A stretch of 64,000 nt of DNA. Origin: Prorocentrum cordatum. Lineage: Eukaryota > Sar > Dinophyceae > Prorocentrales > Prorocentraceae. Positions 56,139 to 64,000 of the stretch are shown here, one piece after another (the stretch's first letter is position 1; the number at the start of each line of letters is the position of its first letter). Under the pieces are notes generated by a model. The model saw nothing but the letters and a program-made list of their open reading frames with translations, made no database searches and was not told the origin of the DNA. Made by a program: the position numbers and the translations under genes. Location of the stretch: positions 792,991-856,990 of the forward strand of contig CAUYUJ010015305.1 of assembly GCA_963575745.1 (NCBI GenBank). Reading direction: 5' to 3'.

Positions 56139-57455
56139 CTACATGGCTTCCCTTTTCCGATGGCACGCGATGCAGAGGCCGCCGGACGACTTCCGTTGAG
56201 CTACACCGTTGCACCCAGACGAGCTACAAGGGCGTTCGGTTTGCTCGTAGGATCGTTTGGAGAGGGATGGTAGTGGTTGTGGTGTGGACAGCCCACACGT
56301 TCGACACAGGCCTGCTGAACCAGGGGTGGAACGGCCGTCGCACCTACGCGTCGCGCATGGGAAACAAGACGAAGTGCAAAGACAACACAAAGTGTCCTCT
56401 GGCGACTCGACTACGTTCGTACACGCGGGCGTGCGGCAGAAGTGGAGCAGGGCGGGCGGTTGGCAGACGAGGCAATGCTGTCCGTGTTGTCGAGGGACGC
56501 GGAAGTTGCAGGTGGCCGTAGCGCAAGGAAAGACCCCGACGATGCACATGGGGCATTGCGCGCCCGTTCGAAATGTGCTTTCTTGCACCGCTGGCGCCCC
56601 GCACTTCGGAGCGCTACATCGCGAGGGCGTAGATGCAAGCGCCGTCGAAGACTGCGCTGGAGCGGCTACAGGAGGGCTGGCGGCTGGGCTGGCTCCGCCA
56701 CAGTGAGCGCACAGATTTGGAGTTCCGGGCGCTCCTCGGCGCGAGAAGCACACTGTGCACGGTCGACGTCCGGCTTGGCATGGGACGCAAATACTGTGGG
56801 TTCCATCGCTCCATTCCTCCTGGCAGCCAGGCGATGCGCAGGCGAATTGCCAACCAGGGTTGTACGGGCAAGAATGGTTGTTGTGATGGTTAACGCATTG
56901 CGGAAGCCGGCCTAATGCATTTTTGACCTTTTGCCGGACGTGGGAAGGACACCCCAGCACCGCGAAGCGACAGGGCAGGGAGCCTTCAGAGCATGGAAAG
57001 CACGGGCCAGATGATTTGCTGGTTGCCAGAAGGCGGCAGCCGACGCGGGCGTTCCTACACAAGTTCCACTCACGCGTGGTATTGTGGCATGGGTCGGAAT
57101 AGTGCGTTGTGCAGAAAGTAGACGTGACATGTGTTTTTGGCCGTCGGAAGGGTGGAGCTACAGGAGCCTCGCACTGGGGGTGGGCACACCGTGTATCTGC
57201 CGAAAAGCACCGCTTGCAAAATCTTTGACGTTCTCGTGTGTTGGTGCCTTCGACCGGGATCTGAGCTTGGAGTCCACTGCAAATTGGATAGTTATGACAC
57301 GTGTGTCGCGGCCTCTCAGTAACAGCTGGAGCCATGACCACGAATACGGAGGTGCAGGGAGCGGCGGCTCGACCCGCGATATGGATGGCAGCCTGCAGTG
57401 CCGTAAAAGTAAGCAGGAGAATACTGACTGGTGACTGCGGAGGCAGCAGCATCAT
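56139..57455 (-). CDS. Cysteine-rich zinc-knuckle repeat protein, N-terminal part
   Basis: 438 residues, function unknown. The N-terminus (SILLLTFTALQAAIHIAGRA) could be a signal peptide or anchor, though MAPAVTERPRH about 40 residues in is an alternative start. The rest is a repeated four-cysteine module, roughly C-x4-C-x(11-14)-C-x2-C, e.g. CATATC...CLVC, CRTPAC...CCLC, CATRRC...CRTC, CSSSGC...CIAC; about eight to nine modules. The pattern suggests zinc binding. The frame stops at 56,139, but similar modules resume in another frame at 56,110, so the copy is shifted or the protein is split. Confidence 0.6.
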   Translation of the reverse strand: MMLLPPQSPVSILLLTFTALQAAIHIAGRAAAPCTSVFVVMAPAVTERPRHTCHNYPICSGLQAQIPVEGTNTRERQRFCKRCFSADTRCAHPQCEAPVAPPFRRPKTHVTSTFCTTHYSDPCHNTTREWNLCRNARVGCRLLATSKSSGPCFPCSEGSLPCRFAVLGCPSHVRQKVKNALGRLPQCVNHHNNHSCPYNPGWQFACASPGCQEEWSDGTHSICVPCQAGRRPCTVCFSRRGAPGTPNLCAHCGGASPAASPPVAAPAQSSTALASTPSRCSAPKCGAPAVQESTFRTGAQCPMCIVGVFPCATATCNFRVPRQHGQHCLVCQPPALLHFCRTPACTNVVESPEDTLCCLCTSSCFPCATRRCDGRSTPGSAGLCRTCGLSTPQPLPSLSKRSYEQTERPCSSSGCNGVAQRKSSGGLCIACHRKREAM

Positions 57456-57689
57456 GTCTTCAGCCGATATGGGGTACGGGGTCGGTGGAGCAGGACGCGG
57501 AAGTGCAACTCGGAGACCTTGTTGGAAGCTCCGGGAACAACCTCGGCGCTGACCTGGGCCCCGTCATGGCTCCATGGATGGGCCAATGGTTGTGCACGGA
57601 AACGGAAAGAGCGCTGAAGGAACTTGCCCGAGACGGCTCATGGCACCCTTCGCTCTTGGGAGCGTAAATGTTAAGGGCTGGTTACGTCA
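57456..57689. other. Upstream region of the cysteine-rich ORF, nothing recognised
   Basis: No repeat or domain seen. It ends at the CTC microsatellite, where a weak dinoSL-like remnant was considered and rejected. Confidence 0.4.
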
Positions 57690-57925
57690 CTGCTCCCCGT
57701 CCTCCTCTCCTCCTCGTCCTCCTCCTCCTCATCATCATCAGCCTCCTCCATGTCCTCCCCGCTCTCTTCAATCTGCCGCTCCTTCTCTTCCTACACCTCG
57801 TTCTCGTCCTTCCTCACCTCGAGTCACTCCCCAGTCCTCCTCATCCTTCGCTCCCCTTCCATCCTTGTCATCAGCACCCCTCGCCACCATTACTTACGCC
57901 TCCTCATCATCATATTGTATGGTGT
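57690..57925. repeat. CTC/ATC-rich tract
   Basis: CTCCTCCTCATCATCATC followed by looser CTC-rich sequence. Confidence 0.85.
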
Positions 57926-57949
57926 GGCTCTCGCGTGGCCATCATTGAG

Positions 57950-59280
57950 CTGTCTTGGGGCCTCGCATGACCCTCTCGGGGTCAGTTGTTGGAGGCATAC
58001 TGGAAGTCTCTGGGGCGTATTGGGAGGAGTTGTTGGGCCTCTTGGGAGCCTCCAGGGAGCCTTTTGGGGGGCGCTTGGGGGGCCTCGGGGGGCTTCTTGC
58101 GGCCTCGTGGGGCCCTCTTGGGGTCCGCTGGGCTCGCTTAGGCAATCTTGAAGCCATGTCGGGGCCCTCCTGGGGCCGTCTTGGGCGACTCCTGCGCCGT
58201 CCTGGGGCGCTCTTGGACCGTCTTGGGACGCCTTTGGGGGCGTCTTGGGCCGTCTTGGGCCCGGCTTAAGGGTCTCTTGGGCCGTCCTGGGGCTCTCTTG
58301 GGGGCCTCTTGGGCCGTCTTGGAGCGTCGGAAAGCAAAAAAAGCAAGAACGCGAAAAACATCGAAAGAACCATTGACAAATCAGCGTTTGTGGCCTCTTG
58401 GGGTTCTCTTGGGAGGCCTCTTGGAGGCCGCTTGGGGCGTGTTGGTGGCCTGTGGGCTCGCCTGGAGGCCATGCTGGCGCGTGTCGGAGGCTCGCTGGCC
58501 TTTTAGGCAGTCGTCAGGCCATGTCGGGGCCCTCCTGGGGCTGTCTTGAGCGGCTCCTGGGTTGTCTTGGGGCTCACTTGGGCCATCTTGGGACGCCTTT
58601 GGGGGCCTCTTGGGCTGTCTTGGGGCCGGCTCAAAGGCCTCTGGGGCCGTCCTGGGGCTGTCTTGGGTGCCTCTTGGGCCGTCTGTCATTGTCCGAAAAC
58701 AGAAAAAGCGAGAAGGCAGAACAAATAGAAAAAGAAATGCCAAATCAACGTTTGTGGCCTTTTGGGGCTCCTTGGGAGGCCTCTTGGAGGCCGCTTGGGG
58801 CGTGTTGGTGGCTTCTGGCCTCGTTTGGAGGCCATGCTGGCGCGTGTTGGAGGTCCGCTGGGCTCGCTCAGGCAGTCTTCAGGCCATGGCGGGGCCCTCC
58901 TGGAGCTGTCTTGGGCGGCTCCTGGGCCGTCCTGGGGGCCTTTTGGGCCGTCTCGGGACGCCTTTGGGGGCTTCTTGGGCCGTCTTGGGGCCGGCTTAGG
59001 GGCCTCTTGGGCCGTCCTGGGGCTCTCTTGGGGGCCTCTTGGGCCGTATTGGAGCGTCGGAAAGCAGGAAAAGCGAGAAGACAAAACACATTGAAAAAAA
59101 ACAATGAAAAAAACAACGTTGTTTGCCTCTTGGGGCTCTCTTGGGAGGCGTCTTGGAGGCCGCTTGGGGCGTGTTGGTGGCCGCTGGGCTCGTCTGGAAG
59201 CCATGCTGGCGCGTGTTGGAGCGCTCGCGGGCTGTCTTGGCTGGGCTGGAGCCCGCCCTGGCGGTCTCTGGAGCCGAACA
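57950..59280 (+). repeat. TTGGG-type array, three ~370-bp modules
   Basis: 10-11-bp units with A-rich linkers at about 58,325-58,385, 58,685-58,745 and 59,055-59,120 (GTCGGAAAGCA, AAAAGCGAGAA, then AACGTTTGTGGCC or AACGTTGTTTGCC). Each linker is followed by CTCTTGGGGCTCTCTTGGGA and GCTTGGGGCGTGTTGGTGGC. Frames of up to 343 codons are by-products. Confidence 0.9.
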
Positions 59281-59364
59281 GGAACCCTTCCGAGCGGCCC
59301 CGGGGGCCCTGCACCCCCATGCGCCCCCGAGGTCCTTTGGCTCGGCCGGGGGACCTCGTCCCCC

Positions 59365-59366
<2 letters not shown>

Positions 59367-59428
<62 letters not shown>
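59367..59428. repeat. TA dinucleotide tract
   Basis: About 60 bp of pure TA, after CCGGGGGACCTCGTCCCCCG, the GC-rich array end. Confidence 0.98.
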
Positions 59429-59432
<4 letters not shown>

Positions 59433-59878
59433 CCGCTGCTGCCAGAATCTACGCAGACCGCAGCTTCTGCTTCACCGCCGGAGCAAGCGCCGCTGGGACG
59501 GGCAGGGCTGCCAACACCGACGTGTACTGCTGCTTTTGGGAAGTGGCTACCCATGTTGAAGACTCCTCCGCCCACAGTGGAAACGACTCTACTCACTCGG
59601 CGGCCTGCGCGGCCCCACCAAGACGAGCGGAATGCATGCCCAATGCGCCACCTTCCAGACTGGAAGTAGTCCAACCAACGTTGGAAGCACGCCCGCGCAC
59701 GTTGGAAGCAAGCTCGCCCACTCCCGTTGCGACAACGCCACCAGGACGAGAAAGATGCATGTCCCAGGCACGCATCACAAAGCTCGTGGAGTGCGAGCTT
59801 GGCTGCCTCCCGCTGCTCCAGTTCTGTGGTTCCGCGCAGAACCTCAGCTGACTTCCTCAAGGTCCCCTGCCCGGCCTA
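59429..59878. other. Spacer with a loose internal duplication
   Basis: CCACCAAGACGAGCGGAATGCATG near 59,617 resembles CCACCAGGACGAGAAAGATGCATG near 59,740. No gene recognised. Confidence 0.45.
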
Positions 59879-60670
59879 CTAGTCATCCCCTCCCAGGACG
59901 ACCATGTCGATGTCGTCGTCACCTCTCACTGGCACGTCCTCGGCGGCAGGTGGCCCGGCGGCGGGAGGGCCTGCAGGACCAGCGGGCGCAGCTGCGTGAC
60001 CGGCGGCAGACAGGGCTGCCGCGCGAGCCTGGGCGGCCTGGGCGGCGGCCTGCTGCTGGAGTCCGAGCTGGACCTCGAGCGTCGTGCGTCCTAGGCCAGA
60101 CACGGCGACCGATCTCCCGAGCCCTGCCGTGAGGACTTTGAATGGACCGTCGAGCTCGTGGAAGTGCGCCTTACACAGCCGTCCTTCAGCCTCGTGCGGC
60201 TCCTTCCCACTGTTCAAAGTGCGCACGAGTGTCCCCCAGCTCCTTCCCCAACCCTGCACGCTGCACCTCGATCGTTTCGACCATGGCATTGATTTCTTTG
60301 TTCTGGACCTTTTTGTGCGCAAACATTCGGCCCGCCATTGCGCAGACTGCGTTGGCGCCTTGCCAAATGTACCGATTGCTGCGTTCCTGTTTGCCTCGGC
60401 CGCCTCCGCTACCGTTGCGTCGATCCCCTCCTTTTTAACGACGTCCGCGCCCTGTTGGTGCGAAAGCTGTTGCCGAAAATGAAGGCTGGTCGCCTGACTT
60501 GGCGGGCTCCGTCCATGGTGGTGGCTTGTGCGCCCGACGAGCGGGAGCTTGGCGACCTGGGCTTGCACGTCCTTGAGCAGCCGCATCTGAACCGATTGTT
60601 GCTGTGGTCCACGCGCCCAGGCTCCTCCTGGGGCCCTCGGACCCGCGGGTGGGCCCCCGCTGTCGCACAA
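59879..60670 (-). CDS. Ala/Gln-rich retroelement-like ORF (ORF1 type?)
   Basis: 263 residues, function not recognised. Starts CDSGGPPAGPRAPGG. The middle is charged and helical (VAEAAEANRNAAIGTFGKAP, QSVQMRLLKDVQAQVAKLPL). Near the end is a QQQAAAQAAQARAAAL stretch and an acidic tail DDDIDMVVLGGDD. Just upstream, in the same frame beyond a stop, is GANDCGHCRKELC, resembling a C-x2-C zinc-finger remnant. Such layouts occur in first ORFs of dinoflagellate LINEs. A possible decayed dinoSL lies at 60,893-60,914. Real coding ancestry is likely; an intact modern gene is not. Confidence 0.4.
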   Translation of the reverse strand: MCDSGGPPAGPRAPGGAWARGPQQQSVQMRLLKDVQAQVAKLPLVGRTSHHHGRSPPSQATSLHFRQQLSHQQGADVVKKEGIDATVAEAAEANRNAAIGTFGKAPTQSAQWRAECLRTKRSRTKKSMPWSKRSRCSVQGWGRSWGTLVRTLNSGKEPHEAEGRLCKAHFHELDGPFKVLTAGLGRSVAVSGLGRTTLEVQLGLQQQAAAQAAQARAAALSAAGHAAAPAGPAGPPAAGPPAAEDVPVRGDDDIDMVVLGGDD

Positions 60671-60892
60671 TTCTTTTCTGCAGTGACCACAGTCGTTGGC
60701 GCCGCGGCATCACAAATCTTCCATTTGACTCATCGCTCGGCTCTGGATGCCCAGGTGCACACCCAGCCGCGCTTGCACATCTGGCGGGAACGCCATACAA
60801 CGCGCACAACACAGGGTGCGAACGTTTTCTCGAAAAGCTCGCGCGCACGAGCCGCTCTGAAGCACGCGACCGCAAGCTCAGGCCCCAATCGC

Positions 60893-60914
60893 CTGAGCCA
60901 GAACGGCTGAAGTA
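60893..60914 (-). other. Possible decayed dinoSL
   Basis: On the minus strand AGCCGTTCTGGCTCAGG aligns with dinoSL positions 6-22, AGCCATTTTGGCTCAAG, with three transitions. The first five positions mostly differ. It lies at the junction between a GGA microsatellite and the ORF1-like region, the same arrangement as the other two dinoSL copies. Confidence 0.4.
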
Positions 60915-61080
60915 GGGAAGAAGGTCGAGGGAGGATGGAGAACGGAGACCAAGGGAGGAGGGAGGAGGGATGAGAAGGGAGGAAGGGAGCAATAGAGGGA
61001 GGGAGAATGGAGAACGGAGGACGAGGGGGGCGGGAGGAGGGAGGAGCAGGAAGGGAGGGAGCAAAGGGAAAGAGAGAGGG
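60915..61080. repeat. GGA/GGGA-rich tract
   Basis: GGGAGGAGGGAGGAGGG-type irregular repeat. 61,080-61,285 is GC-rich without a recognised gene. Confidence 0.8.
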
Positions 61081-61285
61081 AGGCCGAAGGCCTGGCCAGC
61101 TGGCGCCAACGGCAGCAGGCTCGCCCTCTCCAGCGGGCCCTGGGCCCGCAGCGGCGAGGGGGGCGCCGCCCGCACAGACGGCTGCTGCGGGGACGCCGCT
61201 CCCTCGGGAGGACCCGACCCTCCATCCCGACCCTCCTCATTCCAATTCCGCCAACGCCCGCCCATCCGCCTCCCCCTTGCCGCAT

Positions 61286-61400
61286 ACCTCCTTCTCCTCC
61301 TCCTCTTCCTCCTCCTCTTCGTCCTCCTCATCCTCCTCCTCCTCCTCCTCCTCCTCCTCCTCCTCCTCCTCCGCCACCGCCTACCTCCTCCTCCTCAGAG
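61286..61400 (+). promoter_or_regulatory. CTC microsatellite acting as probable trans-splice acceptor tract
   Basis: About 110 nt of CTCCTC ends in CCTCCTCCTCCTCAGAG. A long polypyrimidine run followed by AG (61,397-61,398) is a trans-splice acceptor arrangement, and the ATG of the 255-residue ORF follows 36 nt later. Inference from position; the leader addition site is not proven. Confidence 0.5.
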
Positions 61401-61433
61401 TTCACTTTGAGGACTTGCCGCTAGTACTAATCG

Positions 61434-62201
61434 ATGGACGTCGAGGAGCCCAGCTGGGCCGTGAAACGCAAGCAGCGGGACGGAGCACCCAGCGAGGTCA
61501 AGAAGGCCCGCCTGCTTCAGGAGATCGGGGAGCAAGCTCAGGCCAACCAGAAGGGCGGCAAGGGCGGGGCGCTGGCGGCTTTGTTGCTGGTCCTCACGAA
61601 GCTCGCTCTCACCAACGCGCGCGAGTTGGCCGAGTTGACTGGCGCGTGCTTTACGTGCTACATGGTCGGCGCGGGCGTGGGCTGTGTGAAGGTGCTGCAA
61701 GAGGCAGGGCGCGCGTACGCAGAGAGTTGCAAGGCGGACGGCAAGGAGCACAAGTACGGGCCACCGTGGCCCCACGTGTTCAAGGCCTTCATCAAGTGGG
61801 CCTGCACGGACGGCAAGAAGACGACACCCGAGGAGGCACAGGCAGTCTTCAAGAGCTACTGGCAGACGGTAATCATGAAGCAGAACGCGCTGGAGCTGAT
61901 GGCCGTCCATTGCCGCCACTTCCGCATCAAGGCTTGCTGGTACGACAAGAAGAAGATGCAGGCCCCAGACCGCTTCAAGCTACAGATCATGCTGGGGGTT
62001 CAGCAGCAAGCCAACAAGTGGGAGAGCTGCCAGCACACGCTGATGGAGGCGCTGCCGGTGACGTTGCTGGCGGCGAGCAGCAAGGACAAGGCGGTGACTT
62101 ACCTTCCAGGCTCTCCGCCGAGAGGGGGGCTGGAGCGCGAGGCGTCCAGGCTCGTGCAGAAGCTGGGTCTCAAGGAGAGGCCCGAGGACGAGGACGAGTG
62201 A
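61434..62201 (+). CDS. Intact 255-residue protein of unknown function
   Basis: Best candidate for a functional gene here. Codons are strongly G/C-ending (AAG, CTG, GGC), as in expressed dinoflagellate genes, whereas the overlapping 508-codon frame is Gly/Arg-biased and looks like its shadow. The N-terminus is basic (KRKQRD, residues 11-16), possibly nuclear targeting; residues 45-65 are hydrophobic and helical (ALAALLLVLTKLALTNAREL); residues 70-165 contain several Cys and Trp (GACFTCYMVGAGVG, KAFIKWACTDGKK, HCRHFRIKACWYDKKK); the C-terminus is acidic (RPEDEDE). No catalytic motif recognised. The first ATG after the acceptor tract was chosen as start. No intron is needed. Confidence 0.65.
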   Translation: MDVEEPSWAVKRKQRDGAPSEVKKARLLQEIGEQAQANQKGGKGGALAALLLVLTKLALTNARELAELTGACFTCYMVGAGVGCVKVLQEAGRAYAESCKADGKEHKYGPPWPHVFKAFIKWACTDGKKTTPEEAQAVFKSYWQTVIMKQNALELMAVHCRHFRIKACWYDKKKMQAPDRFKLQIMLGVQQQANKWESCQHTLMEALPVTLLAASSKDKAVTYLPGSPPRGGLEREASRLVQKLGLKERPEDEDE

Positions 62202-62765
62202 GACCCTCGGCAGTGAGGGCACAACTGACGGCTGTGAATGGCTCTCGCCACGCAGCCGAGCTATATATCCAGGGTCACCTGTCTAATGCTCCCCTCCTCG
62301 CCCTCCAGGCTCGGACCCCCACTCCAATTCTTGAGTATTCAGACGGTGACCTGGAGGTTAGGGTGTTTTTCAGGTCTTCCCCAATTCAGGCGTTCCTGGA
62401 CGCCGCGAGCTTTCGGGCATTGTCCGAGGCCCCTCGCCAGCTGCGCCTTGCCGAGAGCACTCTGGGGGATGGCCGTCTCGAGGGGCCCACGCGGACCTTG
62501 GACGTCTGGGCTGTGCCGCGCCGTGAGCCCTGATTGGGGTTGTGCTGGGGTAGGCTTACTCGTCGCCTGCCTCTGGCTCTGTAGAGTGTGGGAGTGCATA
62601 GGCGAGCCCTCGTGGTCTTCCCTTTGAAGGGTCTCGCTTTTGCCAGAGGCATCCCCCTGCAGGGCCCCATAAATTCTCGGGCCCCTCAAGTGGTTCTCGA
62701 ACACCTGATCCGTTGTTGTGTTCCTCTTGCCCTGCAGGGGTGCCGTAGTCTTGAGGCGTTCTGAT
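62202..62765 (+). other. 3' flank of the 255-residue gene
   Basis: Low-repeat sequence. A frame through 62,533 contains a protein-like stretch (YSDGDLEVRVFFRSSPIQAF), in the phase of the shadow frame of the upstream gene; it could be a separate decayed coding segment or chance in a 3' UTR. CCCTGCAGGGGCCC-like palindromic CCCTGCAGGG strings occur near 62,657 and 62,732. Confidence 0.35.
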
Positions 62766-62789
62766 TCATCGGATCATTGGTGCTGCTCA

Positions 62790-63896
62790 GCTCTGCTCTG
62801 CTCCTCCACCTCTCATCCTCCGCCTACCTCCGCCTACCTCCGCCTCCTCATCCTCCTCATCCTCCTCCACCGTTCCGTTTAGCTCCTCCTCCTCCTCCTC
62901 CTGCTCTTCCGTTCCTCCTCCTCCTCCGCCTAGCCTTCCTCCACGTCCTCCGTTTCCTCCTCCCTCTCCTCCTCCTCCTCCTCCTCCTCCTCCTCCTCTT
63001 CCGCCTAGCTCTTCCTCCTCCTCCTGTTGTTGTTCTCCTCCTCCCCCAGCTCCGCCTAGTTCATCCGTTCCCTTCTCATCCTCCTCCTCATCATGCCCCT
63101 CCGACCCCCCCTCCTCCTCCACCTGTTCCTCCTCCTCGTCCCCCTCCTCCTCTTCCTCCTGTATCTCCTCGTTACCCCCGTGTTCCTCCTCCTGATGTGA
63201 CGCCTCGTACTTCTCCTCCTCGTGCTCCTCCTCTTCCTCCCCTCCTCCTTCTCCGCCTCCTCCTCCTCCTCCTCGTCCTCCTCATCCTCCTCCCCTCTCC
63301 TCCTCCTCCTCCTCCTCCTCCTCCTCCTCCTTCCTCCTCCTCCCCTCCTCCTCCTCCTCCTCCTCCTCCTCCTCCTCCTCCTCCTCCTCCTCCTCATCCT
63401 CATCCTCATCCTCATCCTCATCCTCATCCTCATCCTCATCCTCATCCTCATCCTCATCCTCATCATCATCATCATCACATCATCATCATCATCATCATCA
63501 TCTCATCATCATCATCATCATCCCTCTCCCTCCTCCTCCTCCTCCTCCTCCTCCTCCTCCTCCTCCTCCTCCCCCTCCTCCTCCCCCCTTCCTCGTTCTC
63601 TCGTTCTCATCCTCCTCCGCCTCCTCCTCCGCCTCCTCTTTACAACCATCACCATTCCCATCATCGCCATCCTCACCTTCATCAACATCAGCAGCCCCAT
63701 CATCAGCATCAGCATCAACATAAGGCTCAATAGTAGCTTCACCGTCACCACCACCAGCACATTCAGCATCAGCATCAACATGGTTCATCACCATGGCACT
63801 ACACATCCTAATCAGCAGCAGCTGCTTCATCATCATCATCAGCATCATCATCATCATCAGCAGCATCAGCATCATCAGCATCATCATCACCATCAC

Positions 63897-63929
<33 letters not shown>

Positions 63930-64000
63930 GATCATCAGCATCATCATCATGATCGTCATCATCATCATCATCATCATCAGCATCAGCATCAGCATCAGCA
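62790..64000. repeat. CTC then CAT/CCTCAT compound microsatellite to the window end
   Basis: CTC triplets with CGC and TTC variants (62,790-63,395), a CTCATC hexamer run (63,395-63,465), ATC (63,465-63,520), CTC (63,525-63,600), then ATC/AGC/ACC triplets to 64,000, where the tract is cut by the window edge. Confidence 0.95.

Noticed and set aside
57670-57695. Possible dinoSL remnant upstream of the cysteine-rich ORF
   Set aside because: The match to GTAACCA and a TTAA block needs a gap of several bases; not distinguishable from chance.
61007-62533. 508-codon plus ORF overlapping the 255-residue gene
   Set aside because: Its composition is Gly/Arg/Ala-biased and it lies one frame off the codon-biased 255-residue ORF. 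Only its last ~90 residues look protein-like and are noted under the 3' flank.

Overview
This window reads as nuclear DNA of a dinoflagellate. The strongest evidence is two embedded copies of the 22-nt dinoflagellate spliced leader (dinoSL), one exact and one with a single substitution. Each sits at the 5' end of a non-LTR retroelement. The GC-rich background, intron-less reading frames, very high microsatellite load and decayed mRNA-derived insertions all fit. No ribosomal RNA, tRNA, CRISPR or bacterial-type operon is visible. All homology calls were made by eye from motifs, without database searches. Layout: 0-12 kb holds microsatellites (CAT, GGA, GAC, CTC), several fold-back or palindromic repeats (2.47, 7.4, 7.9, 8.35, 9.12 kb) and an AT-rich island (9.7-10.1 kb). 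11.4-12.3 kb is a compound microsatellite. 12.4-13.7 kb is a decayed copia-like gag on the minus strand. 13.7-16.4 kb is a 2.7-kb composite repeat with a ~64-bp satellite core; an inverted copy lies at 31.1-33.7 kb. 18.7-19.2 kb is a second copia-like gag piece. 21.4-22.1 kb is a frame-broken PP2C/PTC7-like phosphatase. 22.5-27.3 kb is a nearly full-length APE-type LINE on the minus strand, with a dinoSL at its 5' end. 28-30 kb and 54 kb carry more ~64-bp satellite. 34.9-38.2 kb alternates 10-11-bp TTGGG-type arrays with CCA and GAC microsatellites. A second, internally deleted LINE (39.1-41.8 kb, dinoSL at its 5' end) splits a TGCCGTGCTCC tandem array. 42.1-46.4 kb contains scattered copies of the satellite core motif and a 1.3-kb fold-back element. 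48.4-59.3 kb is dominated by the TTGGG-array family (including four 386-bp higher-order units), separated by AT-rich dinucleotide tracts. Toward the right end are a cysteine-rich zinc-knuckle repeat protein (55.2-57.5 kb, minus), an Ala/Gln-rich retroelement-like ORF with a possible decayed dinoSL (59.9-60.9 kb, minus), and the best candidate for an intact gene, a 255-residue protein at 61,434-62,201 (plus). The window then runs into CTC and CAT microsatellite to its end. The protein-coding content is mostly retroelement machinery (ORF1, endonuclease, reverse transcriptase, copia gag) and what look like retroposed gene copies. Trans-splicing adds the dinoSL to mRNAs, LINE reverse transcriptase can then write those mRNAs back into the genome, and many inserts end directly against a microsatellite. 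Most of the sequence is tandem or composite repeat whose long open frames are a composition effect, not genes.
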